Assembly (NCBI GenBank): GCA_965363755.1
Contig: CBDTVL010000019.1
Span: 1 to 26,858, forward strand
Direction: 5' to 3'
Origin: JL08 sp965363755
GTDB lineage: Bacteria; Pseudomonadota; Alphaproteobacteria; Rhodobacterales; Rhodobacteraceae
DNA length: 26,858 nt
Numbering within the stretch: the stretch's first letter is position 1; every line of letters starts with the position of its first letter. The position numbers were made by a program, and so were the translations under genes. This document shows, piece after piece, positions 7,448 through 14,063 of the stretch. The notes under the pieces were generated by a model, which saw only the letters and a program-made list of their open reading frames with translations, was not told the origin of the DNA and searched no databases.

Positions 7448-8092
7448 ATGGCTATAGCAAAATGTATTTCAATTGCAGCAGTTGTTCTTGTGATGGGCGC
7501 AGCTTCTGTCTCGGCTCAGGAACAGCCAATGGGATTCTTTGTCACCAGCACCGGCATGGGCAACGGCGGGAACCTTGGTGGTCTGGACGGGGCCGACGCC
7601 TATTGCGGCAGTTTGGCCGAAGCGGCAGGCACCACAGGACGGACATGGCACGCGTATCTCAGCACTCAGGAAGAAGGCAAACGCGGCGTATCCGCCCGGT
7701 ACCGGATCGGCACCGGGCCTTGGCACAATGCCAATGGAGAGCTTGTTGCGGTCGATCTTGATGAGCTTCATCTTAACCCAAACATCATCAAACGCACAGC
7801 GGTCAACGAAAATGGGGATCTTGTAAACGGCGTTGGCGACAAGCCAAACCAGCACGATATTCTGACCGGATCAATGGCGGACGGTATGGCCTATTTTCCG
7901 CGCGACAAGGATGACCACACGTGCTCAAACTGGACAAGCTCGGGCGAAGGCAGTGGACAGGTGGGCCACCATGATCGCCACGGCGGCGGCAATACGTCGT
8001 GGAATTCAGCACACGGATCGCGTGGGTGCAGTCAGGAAAATCTGGTGAGTACCGGCGGCGCCGGACTTCTCTACTGCTTTGCGGTCGACTGA
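7448..8092 (+). CDS. Secreted lectin-like (C-type-lectin-fold) protein
   Basis: A 214-residue exported protein. Residues 1-23 are a signal peptide with a VSA cleavage site before QEQP. The mature domain has the bacterial lectin-like pattern GNGGNLGGLDGADAYC, RTWHAYLST, then ARYRIGTGPW, PNQHDILTGS, TCSNWTSSGEG, GHHDRHGGG, SWNSAHGSRGC and a terminal GLLYCFAVD. Four mature cysteines could make two disulfides. The His/Asp/Asn-rich loops would suit ligand or metal binding, but no ligand is known to me. The start at 7448 has GGGAGG six bases upstream and puts the signal peptide at the N-terminus; an in-frame ATG-less extension upstream to 7388 adds no signal sequence. It stands alone, with AT-rich upstream sequence unlike its neighbours. 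Confidence 0.8.
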   Translation: MAIAKCISIAAVVLVMGAASVSAQEQPMGFFVTSTGMGNGGNLGGLDGADAYCGSLAEAAGTTGRTWHAYLSTQEEGKRGVSARYRIGTGPWHNANGELVAVDLDELHLNPNIIKRTAVNENGDLVNGVGDKPNQHDILTGSMADGMAYFPRDKDDHTCSNWTSSGEGSGQVGHHDRHGGGNTSWNSAHGSRGCSQENLVSTGGAGLLYCFAVD

Positions 8093-8185
8093 GAAATCCA
8101 ACCTAGTCGGCATCGGGTTCCCTCCAAGAATATTGATGACCTAGCCTTGCAAAAGTAGCCAAGAATATTCTGGAAGCAATTTTGT

Positions 8186-8224
8186 CCGTACACAGTCTTG
8201 CGATAGACCGCAGGACTGTGTCGG
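8186..8224. terminator. Strong hairpin between convergent genes, no U-tract
   Basis: ACACAGTCTTGCG (8190-8202) pairs with CGCAGGACTGTGT (8209-8221) over 13 bp with one T-G wobble and a six-base loop ATAGAC. Beyond a single bulged T the stem continues for three more pairs (CCG 8186-8188 with CGG 8222-8224). Neither strand has a T-tract after it, so it is not a standard intrinsic terminator. It lies 94 bases after the lectin-like gene and 53 after the redoxin gene, a position fitting a bidirectional stop or mRNA 3'-end stabiliser. Confidence 0.45.
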
Positions 8225-8276
8225 CACCGCCTTCCCATCCCCGTAGAATGTCACGGTAGTCAGACAGCCCAGCCGC

Positions 8277-8822
8277 TCAACGCCACTTAATCGAACACCC
8301 CATGCTTGGCATCTGAGTGCGCGGTCCCAGCGTCGTTGCCCCAATTTGGCGCATGGCATTGACCAACTCTTGTGTTCGGTTGCTCGGATCGCCCATGGCC
8401 GCATCGTCAAGACGACCGCGATACTGCAGAGCGCCGTCCTTGGTCAGACCGAAGAAATCCGGGGTACACACCGCATTATAGGCCTTGCCAACGCTTTGGG
8501 TCTCATCCACCAGATAAGGAAAGGCAAAGCCATGCAGCTCCGCAAACCGCTTCATGTTGGGCGGGCTGTCGGCCTCCAAAAGAAGGTAGTCGTTGGACAT
8601 CACCGCCAGAACGCCGAACCCTTCATCCATCAACTCTTGCGTATCTTTGGCAAGGCGGCCCGCGATGGCCTTCACATAAGGGCAATGGTTGCAGATGAAC
8701 GAAATCAAAAGCCCTTTTTCGCCCAGATAGTCTGACATCGTGTAGGCAGTGCCATCGGCATCCTTCAGAGTGAAGTCTGGCGCTTTCCAGTCAAAATCAC
8801 AGATCGGCGTGTCGAGAAGCAT
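8277..8822 (-). CDS. Thioredoxin-fold redoxin (AhpC/TSA-like) protein
   Basis: A 181-residue thioredoxin-fold protein. The N-terminus has APDFTLKDADG, typical of peroxiredoxin/resA-like proteins, followed by the active-site motif CNHCPYVKA (Cys44 and Cys47). A later FPYLVDETQSVGKAYNAVCTPDFF segment carries the conserved cis-Pro loop (CTPDFF), and the C-terminus ends PSMGCSIKWR, a hallmark of this subfamily. No signal peptide is present, so it probably works in the cytoplasm as a thiol reductase or peroxidase; the actual substrate is unknown. AAAGGA about seven bases before the ATG supports the start. It is transcribed toward the hairpin at 8186-8224. Confidence 0.87.
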   Translation of the reverse strand: MLLDTPICDFDWKAPDFTLKDADGTAYTMSDYLGEKGLLISFICNHCPYVKAIAGRLAKDTQELMDEGFGVLAVMSNDYLLLEADSPPNMKRFAELHGFAFPYLVDETQSVGKAYNAVCTPDFFGLTKDGALQYRGRLDDAAMGDPSNRTQELVNAMRQIGATTLGPRTQMPSMGCSIKWR

Positions 8823-8935
8823 GGCTGTGTCCTTTCGTTAAGACCTGTGGACCTGCGAGCGGTTTTGCGGCACGCGGCACTTGGTGTTTCCATCCGGACC
8901 ATATCATATCGGTTTCTTATTCGGGAACAGTGCAC

Positions 8936-9361
8936 TCAATCCTCCCCATCAACCCTGCCCCGCAAAGCCTTCACATCCCCGCGCACTTTCTTCGCTTTCA
9001 AGCGTCGCTTTTTTGATCCCAGTGTTGGTTTGGTCGCCACTCGCCGTTTCGGAGCAACCAGCGCGCGGCTGATCAACTCGACCAGCCGTTCCCGCGCGAT
9101 GTCGCGGTTGCGGGCCTGTGATCTGGTCTCGTCACACTGGATTACCAGTGCTCCGTCTTTGGTCCAGCGTCGACCTGCCAGCCGCCGCAATCGGGATTTG
9201 ACCGGGCCAGTCAATGAGGGTGACCGCTCAGCCTCGAACCGTAATTCAACCGCTGTACTGACTTTGTTTACGTTTTGCCCGCCGGGGCCCGACGCACGCG
9301 TAAAGCTTTCGCTCAGTTCCCAATCCTGCAGTGCGATGGTGTCGGAAATGCGCAATGTCAC
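8936..9361 (-). CDS. arfB: Alternative ribosome-rescue factor ArfB (peptidyl-tRNA hydrolase)
   Basis: A 141-residue protein with a release-factor-like catalytic domain: RASGPGGQNVNKVSTAVELRF holds the GGQ motif that hydrolyses peptidyl-tRNA in the ribosomal P site. The tail is rich in Lys and Arg (RRVATKPTLGSKKRRLKAKK), as needed to insert into an empty mRNA channel, which separates ArfB/YaeJ from ordinary release factors. It frees ribosomes stalled on mRNAs lacking a stop codon. The frame is open further upstream, but the GTG at 9361 gives the family's usual length (E. coli 140) and N-terminus (VTLRISDTIAL), with AGAGG eight bases before it. Upstream on the same strand lie a terminator and a short ORF (see 9486-9664). 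Confidence 0.92.
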   Translation of the reverse strand: MTLRISDTIALQDWELSESFTRASGPGGQNVNKVSTAVELRFEAERSPSLTGPVKSRLRRLAGRRWTKDGALVIQCDETRSQARNRDIARERLVELISRALVAPKRRVATKPTLGSKKRRLKAKKVRGDVKALRGRVDGED

Positions 9362-9485
9362 GGAGTGGGCCTCTAAGGTTACAGGGGAAACCGATCCAAG
9401 TAACGACCGGTGACAAGGCCGCTCTTTGGCCCTTGAGATGGATGAAGCCGGCGCTTTTGATAGACTATACGCTGGGGAGGCCGAG

Positions 9486-9519
9486 AAAAAGGGCCGCCCG
9501 AACACCCGGACGGCCCTTT
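9486..9519 (-). terminator. Rho-independent terminator upstream of arfB
   Basis: On the minus strand AAAGGGCCG (9519-9511) pairs with CGGCCCTTT (9496-9488); inside it TCCG pairs with CGGG around loop GGTGTT, giving about 13 bp, and a CTTTTTCTC U-tract follows at 9490-9482. It ends a transcript coming from the 9650 or transporter side, 125 bases before the arfB start. Confidence 0.85.
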
Positions 9520-9593
9520 CGAAAGTTTAAGAGGTGGGGTCGGTTAGATGGTTTCCCGATCCACTCGGGCGGGCCTTGCCGCCAAGGGTTGCC

Positions 9594-9650
9594 TTAGCTG
9601 GCGACCTCCCAAGCTGTTCCGACGCCTCTCTCCAATACCTTTCTTGACAC
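9594..9650 (-). CDS. 18-codon ORF with a perfect Shine-Dalgarno, possible leader peptide or microprotein
   Basis: A GTG start at 9650 is preceded by AAGGAGGTGATCCA, exactly complementary to the 3' end of 16S rRNA, with seven bases between GGAGG and GTG. It encodes MSRKVLERGVGTAWEVAS and stops at TAA (9594-9596). After the stop come two small perfect hairpins (CCTTG/CAAGG at 9574-9587 and CCCGA/TCGGG at 9555-9569) and then the terminator at 9486-9519. A loose promoter TTGCGA-N17-GATAGC could be read just upstream. I do not recognise the peptide. It may be translated for itself, serve as a leader for arfB, or be part of a small regulatory RNA. The ribosome site is the reason to take it seriously. 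Confidence 0.4.
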   Translation of the reverse strand: MSRKVLERGVGTAWEVAS

Positions 9651-9733
9651 TGGATCACCTCCTTCCGATTTGTTTCTGCTATCGTGATTCTTGCACGGGT
9701 TCGCAAAATCACCAAGCAAAAAAATCAGATCAG

Positions 9734-10354
9734 TTACGCGGATGCCGTCATCCGCTTAACAATGATGCGAAACGGAATAAGAGACAATAATCCAAGGGAA
9801 AGTTTGACCATCCAATCAGCAAGAGCCAGTGACATCCAGAGGGGAGCCACGGGCCCCAAACTCAAAACAGGAAGGATTTCATTTGCCCAACTGATGTCGT
9901 TTGTCGGTTCGAGAAACGCCATCTGTGCCGCAAACGCTATGGTGAAGAACAACACTGTATCGACAGTCGATCCCATTAGGGTAGATGTCAGTGGGGCCTT
10001 CCACCAGGCGCTTTTGCGCAGCATGGAAAAGATTGAAACATCAAGAAGTTGCGCCGTCAGGAACGCGATCCCAGACCCAAGCGCAACCCGAAAGGTGACC
10101 AGCGGCCCAAACTCTCCCATGATCTGTGTGCCGACCAGTGAGCAGAAAATACCTACAATGAATCCTACAAAAACAACACTCCGCGCGGGCCCGGCACCAT
10201 AGACCCGGTTCATGATGTCCGTCACCAGAAAGGCAAGCGGATAGGTAAACGCACCCCAGGTCAGCCATTGGCCAAACAAGTGCTGTACAAGAATGTTGGA
10301 GGCCACAACAATTGTGGCCATAGCTAGAACGCCGGGAAGATGTGCGCGATTCAT
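9734..10354 (-). CDS. VUT-family (YhhQ-type) queuosine precursor transporter
   Basis: A 206-residue integral membrane protein with about six transmembrane helices. It has the YhhQ/VUT family features NRVYG after the second helix, an ALGSGIAFLTAQLLDVSIFSMLR segment, WWKAPLTSTLMGSTVDTVLFF and a C-terminal basic end. Characterised relatives import queuosine precursors (preQ0/preQ1) for tRNA modification; that role is inferred from the family. The start ATG at 10354 has only a weak AAGAA in front. I looked for a preQ1 riboswitch in the 91-base gap upstream and saw no recognisable one. The gene is followed by a 214-base stretch holding the 18-codon ORF and ends before the terminator at 9486-9519, which might serve it. 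Confidence 0.85.
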   Translation of the reverse strand: MNRAHLPGVLAMATIVVASNILVQHLFGQWLTWGAFTYPLAFLVTDIMNRVYGAGPARSVVFVGFIVGIFCSLVGTQIMGEFGPLVTFRVALGSGIAFLTAQLLDVSIFSMLRKSAWWKAPLTSTLMGSTVDTVLFFTIAFAAQMAFLEPTNDISWANEILPVLSLGPVAPLWMSLALADWMVKLSLGLLSLIPFRIIVKRMTASA

Positions 10355-10445
10355 TTCTTATGCCCGTTTTGTCAAGGTTGCGGCGACTTGGTCTGCGCGC
10401 ATCGCAGACTGGCGGTCTTTAGGTGCATTGCGTGCGGATAACAAG

Positions 10446-11348
10446 TCAGTCGAGGATTATGTATTCGACGATCTCGCTGCGCAGGGGCGCGAGGAAGTTG
10501 TTGTCGGAAACCATCGTCAAGCGGATGCGCCGTTTAGTGTCCCTCCAGACCGCCAGGCCTTCGAGGTTGCCATGTCGGCCAAGTGGAGTTTCGAGCAGGA
10601 TTTCTATCTGGTCCAGCCCATCTTCCGTGACAGTCATGGCCCGCACGCGGCTGCGAAAGCCAAAGGGGTAAACGTCACGTTCCAACAAGTAGAACCGCCC
10701 GTCAGGTCCAAAATCACCACCGACCGGGACAAAGCGTCCGTCAAGCGGCAGAGTGAAGGGTTGATCCCACTTGCGGTCTGGAAAGCGGCGATAAACCAGC
10801 GCCTCCCACGCGCCATTGGCGACGCCTTCGGGTATCGTATAAAGTGTGCCAGCTGCGTCCACAGCCACCAATTCAAGCCCGCCATTTTCGGGCAGGGCGC
10901 GCCAGGCGCGGGTATAAGATGGCCACTTGGCATCGCTTTCCAACGTGTCATAGCGCAGGATGCGCTGGGCATGTTCAAACGAAACATTCAAACGGCCCTG
11001 TGCATCCAACGCCAGCCCTTCGGCATCGGTGTGGGGGAACTCGCGAGTGTTGCCGTCTTTGTCCACCAGCGGCAGGTCAGAGACATCGACCATGCCGGTC
11101 AGTTGCTCTTCTTGCCGCAGCAGTTTGCCAGTCATTAAGTGACCGCGATCCGTGACGAGATAAAAGCGCTGCCCGTCATCTGAGATTTCAATGCCTGAAA
11201 ACCCACCAAACCACGCCTCGTTGCCGTGCAACGACAATGCGCTAACAAATTCGGCAGGCTGGACAGGTGGCTGTGCGGGTGGCTTGAACCACAGCCATGG
11301 GGCTGCCGCCATCACGCAAATCAGCGGGATTGTAAAACGGCGGCGCAT
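10446..11348 (-). CDS. Membrane-anchored phytase-like esterase domain protein
   Basis: A 300-residue protein with an N-terminal hydrophobic segment (residues 5-21, TIPLICVMAAAPWLWF) acting as signal anchor or signal peptide, then a single phytase-like esterase domain of beta-propeller type. Family landmarks are FGGFSGIEISDDGQRFYLVTDRG near the start, PHTDAEGLALDAQGRL, FVPVGGDFGPDGRFYLLERD, and NLEGLAVW with LTMVSDNNF near the end. The Gly-Ile-Glu, Asp-Ala-Glu-Gly and Asn-Leu-Glu-Gly acidic sites are the conserved ones. It is expected in the periplasm; its substrate, phosphoester or otherwise, is unknown. Its ATG lies inside the end of mepA (28-base overlap), indicating translational coupling as the last gene of the MFS-mepA run. 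Confidence 0.83.
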   Translation of the reverse strand: MRRRFTIPLICVMAAAPWLWFKPPAQPPVQPAEFVSALSLHGNEAWFGGFSGIEISDDGQRFYLVTDRGHLMTGKLLRQEEQLTGMVDVSDLPLVDKDGNTREFPHTDAEGLALDAQGRLNVSFEHAQRILRYDTLESDAKWPSYTRAWRALPENGGLELVAVDAAGTLYTIPEGVANGAWEALVYRRFPDRKWDQPFTLPLDGRFVPVGGDFGPDGRFYLLERDVYPFGFRSRVRAMTVTEDGLDQIEILLETPLGRHGNLEGLAVWRDTKRRIRLTMVSDNNFLAPLRSEIVEYIILD

Positions 11349-12190
11349 TGCTTGGGCAAATCAGCTAGTATATATTCGCGCCTTGGTTTTGCTTTTGGTG
11401 CGTTAGGGTCAGGCGGCGGTGGGTTCAGGATGTTGTTGACCCATTGCTGCGCATCTGCACATCCATCGCCTTTGGGCGGCGATGCCTGATCGACACATCC
11501 GCGCGCTCTTTTAGGGCAGGCCAGCCTGACGTGGAAATGATAGTGATGTCCGTACCATGGCCGTATTTTGCGAAGCCATGATCGATTGCCTTTCGCATCT
11601 TTACACATCTGAACCTTCGCCCCGGGGAACACAAAAATCCGCGCAACACGCGGATCTTTCGCCGCCGCCTTGAGGATCCGATGATGTGCCCGGCTCCAAT
11701 CTTTGTTCACATAGGCACCTTTTGCCCGCTGCATAGAAATGGAAGAAATATTCTCGCGCTGTTTGGAGGATAGATTGATTCGGCTGGTCGGCAGCATCCA
11801 GATGTCTATATCCAGCCCAATCTGATGGCTCCGATGCCCACTTAGCATGGGTCCGCCTCGAGGTTGGCTGATATCGCCAATATAGAGACCCTTCCAACCG
11901 GGCTGCTTTGCCGCAACTTTGCTTAGCTTTTCGATGAAATCAATGGCTTCCGGGTGGCCCCAGTTTCGATTGCGCGACAGGCGCATTGCTTGCCATGTTG
12001 GCCCAGACTCTGGCAATTGCTCAGCCCCTGCAACACAGCCTTTTGCATAGCTCCCAAAAGGAGCAGGAGAATGTTCAGAAGCATCTTTCTTGGCACCGAA
12101 TTGCTGCTTGGCAAGCTTTTCTGCGGTGACGGAAGTCGCCGCCACACCAAATGAGAGGATTAGACCGAGGACTGCGGTGATGCGAACCAT
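11321..12190 (-). CDS. mepA: Penicillin-insensitive murein endopeptidase MepA
   Basis: A 289-residue exported LAS-family zinc peptidase. Residues 1-23 form a signal peptide ending VTA. Metal ligands are in SGHRSHQIGLDIDIW (His122, Asp129) and WYGHHYHFHVRLACP (His220, with His215 and His218), equivalent to His113, Asp120 and His211 of the E. coli enzyme. It cleaves D-Ala-meso-DAP cross-links in periplasmic peptidoglycan. The frame continues upstream to 12460, but the ATG at 12190 creates the signal peptide and has GGAGA upstream; the start lies 31 bases inside the end of the MFS transporter gene. Its end overlaps the phytase-like gene by 28 bases. The C-terminus extends past the E. coli protein with a proline-rich stretch NPPPPDPNAPKAKPRRE. 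Confidence 0.94.
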   Translation of the reverse strand: MVRITAVLGLILSFGVAATSVTAEKLAKQQFGAKKDASEHSPAPFGSYAKGCVAGAEQLPESGPTWQAMRLSRNRNWGHPEAIDFIEKLSKVAAKQPGWKGLYIGDISQPRGGPMLSGHRSHQIGLDIDIWMLPTSRINLSSKQRENISSISMQRAKGAYVNKDWSRAHHRILKAAAKDPRVARIFVFPGAKVQMCKDAKGNRSWLRKIRPWYGHHYHFHVRLACPKRARGCVDQASPPKGDGCADAQQWVNNILNPPPPDPNAPKAKPRREYILADLPKQCAAVLQSR

Positions 12191-13557
12191 ATTTGCTTGT
12201 CTCCACTGGGGTGAACCCAGCGTAGCAGGATTAGACCGATGACGAAAAGCACAATCACGGGTGAAATTCCCAATCGGGCACTGCCGGTCGTGTAAGTCAC
12301 CGCCCCGATCAGGGCAGGCGCCAGAAAAGAAGTTGCTTTTCCCGAGAGGGCGAACAATCCGAACGCTTCGGTCGGACGGTCCGGGTTGGCGTGCCGCACC
12401 ATCATCGATCGGGATGCCGCGTAGAGCGCGCCGCCCGCACCACCAATGGCCGCGCCGCACACATAAAAGATGATATCGGGCAAGGCCGAGTCAGGTGCCA
12501 ATGGGACGCCGAACAATTGTTCACGCGACATGCCAACAATCACACTGCACACCGCAATCAAAACCCAGATTGACGTTACTATTACTGGTCGCGGACCATA
12601 TGCCCGGTCAGCCCGACCGCCCAAGAAAGTAACAACTGCCGCTGTAATCGCGCCCACAATTCCAAACACGCCGATCTGGATGATCGACCAGTCCAGCACC
12701 AGCGTGGCATATACTCCGCCAAATCCATAAAGTGCATTAAGCGCATCGCGATAAAACATCGATGACGCCAGAAAAGCGGCGAGGCTTTTGCGTTTGAGAA
12801 CGGTTTTGAGGGTCTTGCCCAGATCGGAAAAAGCAGCTGAAATCGAGGTGGAGGCGGCCTTGTGACTGGGCGCCTCGCGCACCCACATAAAAAACGGAAT
12901 CATGAAAAGCAGATACCAGATTGCGGTAAACGGACCGACAAATCGTGTTCCTTCGCGCGCCTCTGGGTCGAGACCAAACAGCGGATCGAGCCCGATCAGC
13001 GTCTTGCCGCTCTCATTCTCGGAAAAAAGCAGCAACATGATGAACAGGGAGACAACACCACCCCAATATCCAACCGCAGCCCCAGAGCCTGAGATGCGTC
13101 CAACTTCCCTGTCATCGCCCAGAGAAGGCAGGATCGCGTTGACAAAGATCAACGCGTATTCCGCTCCGATCATGGCTATGCCGAAGCTGATGAGCGCGCC
13201 CCACAGAAACGATCCATCTGGCAGGAGATACCAGATGCCGCAGGTTCCGACGACGTAGAGAACCGAGAAAGCAATGATCCACGGCATCCGGCGCCCGGTA
13301 CCATCCGCAAGCGCACCGAGCACCGGTGCGGTGAAAGCAATGACCAGCCCTGTCGCGGTTTGACCCAATGACCACAGGCTTTGGGCGTTTGCATCGGCTT
13401 CTGCTTCGGCTAATCCGGTTGCAAGAAAATAGTTAGCAGCGACCGCAGCGAAGTAGGGACCAAAGATGAAAGTCAGGAGCAGAGTGTAAAATGGTTGTGT
13501 CGCCCAATCAAAGGCCATCCATCCCCACACCCGCTTTTGCAGTGATACCTGTGTCAT
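12160..13557 (-). CDS. MFS transporter, UMF1-like (Atg22-related) family
   Basis: A 465-residue inner-membrane protein with about twelve transmembrane helices. The opening WGWMAFDWATQPFYTLLLTFIFGPYFA matches the FDWA.QPF motif of the UMF1/Atg22-related MFS branch, and the second half keeps GGRADRAYGPRPVI as the MFS loop between helices 8 and 9. Substrates of this branch are mostly unknown; yeast Atg22 exports amino acids from the vacuole. The frame is open to 13617; I start at the ATG at 13557 because it directly precedes the conserved region, though the ribosome site is weak and 13584 is possible. The stop lies 31 bases inside mepA, so it heads a coupled three-gene run with a periplasmic murein hydrolase. 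Confidence 0.87.
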   Translation of the reverse strand: MTQVSLQKRVWGWMAFDWATQPFYTLLLTFIFGPYFAAVAANYFLATGLAEAEADANAQSLWSLGQTATGLVIAFTAPVLGALADGTGRRMPWIIAFSVLYVVGTCGIWYLLPDGSFLWGALISFGIAMIGAEYALIFVNAILPSLGDDREVGRISGSGAAVGYWGGVVSLFIMLLLFSENESGKTLIGLDPLFGLDPEAREGTRFVGPFTAIWYLLFMIPFFMWVREAPSHKAASTSISAAFSDLGKTLKTVLKRKSLAAFLASSMFYRDALNALYGFGGVYATLVLDWSIIQIGVFGIVGAITAAVVTFLGGRADRAYGPRPVIVTSIWVLIAVCSVIVGMSREQLFGVPLAPDSALPDIIFYVCGAAIGGAGGALYAASRSMMVRHANPDRPTEAFGLFALSGKATSFLAPALIGAVTYTTGSARLGISPVIVLFVIGLILLRWVHPSGDKQIWFASPQSSV

Positions 13558-13693
13558 GAGCTGCGCCCTGCCTGTTTCGCGCATTAAGAACAGGTGCACG
13601 ATAGTGGCGCAAGCCAAGGATTTGCGACCCTCTTGCTCTTTCTAAACCGGACGCTTAGGTGCAGATGCACGGCACTTAGAGGAGAGACCCACC

Positions 13694-13981
13694 ATGTTGG
13701 CCATTTACGGACCGCTTCAGTTGATTCTGGGTTTCGTTTACTTTGTAATGATTGCTCACATCATCATGAGCTGGCTCATCAACTTTCAGGTTCTCAATCT
13801 GCATCAGCCGGTGGTCGGACAGATATGGCAGACGCTTAACCAATTGCTCGAGCCGATTTACCGACCCTTGCGCAAGGTTTTACCCAACACCCACCCGCTT
13901 GATCTGGCGCCGCTGGTCGCGCTGATTATCGTGATCTCGTTGCGGGCCTATGTTCTGCCGGTCATTTTTGGCTTTGCATAA
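13694..13981 (+). CDS. yggT: YggT family membrane protein
   Basis: A 95-residue protein with two hydrophobic segments: residues 5-31 (LQLILGFVYFVMIAHIIMSW) and 70-93 (LAPLVALIIVISLRAYVL). Between them is the YggT signature LLEPIYRPLRKVLPNTHPLDLAPL. The family is widespread in bacteria and plastids; members are linked to osmotic or cell-division functions, but the molecular activity is unsettled. The ATG is preceded by AGAGGAG nine bases upstream. It is divergent from the MFS gene and lies 82 bases upstream of recQ on the same strand. Confidence 0.9.
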   Translation: MLAIYGPLQLILGFVYFVMIAHIIMSWLINFQVLNLHQPVVGQIWQTLNQLLEPIYRPLRKVLPNTHPLDLAPLVALIIVISLRAYVLPVIFGFA

Positions 13982-14063
13982 AGCACGTGCCCTCTTGTTC
14001 ACCGAATCTTAGTGTGGGATTGTTCTGACCAAGAGCAGTCTAAAAAAACATACAGGGTTCGAA

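Noticed and set aside
9650..9664. Possible rRNA gene fragment because of the 16S 3'-end match
   Set aside because: Similarity stops after 15 bases on both sides; no other 16S sequence is present, so it is not an rRNA remnant.
10355..10445. preQ1 riboswitch in front of the VUT/YhhQ transporter
   Set aside because: The gap lacks the A-rich tail and hairpin of known preQ1 aptamers; only a TTGACA-like hexamer near the start was seen.
10293..11138. 281-codon plus-strand frame
   Set aside because: It is antisense to the phytase-like gene and the transporter upstream region, with no recognisable motif.
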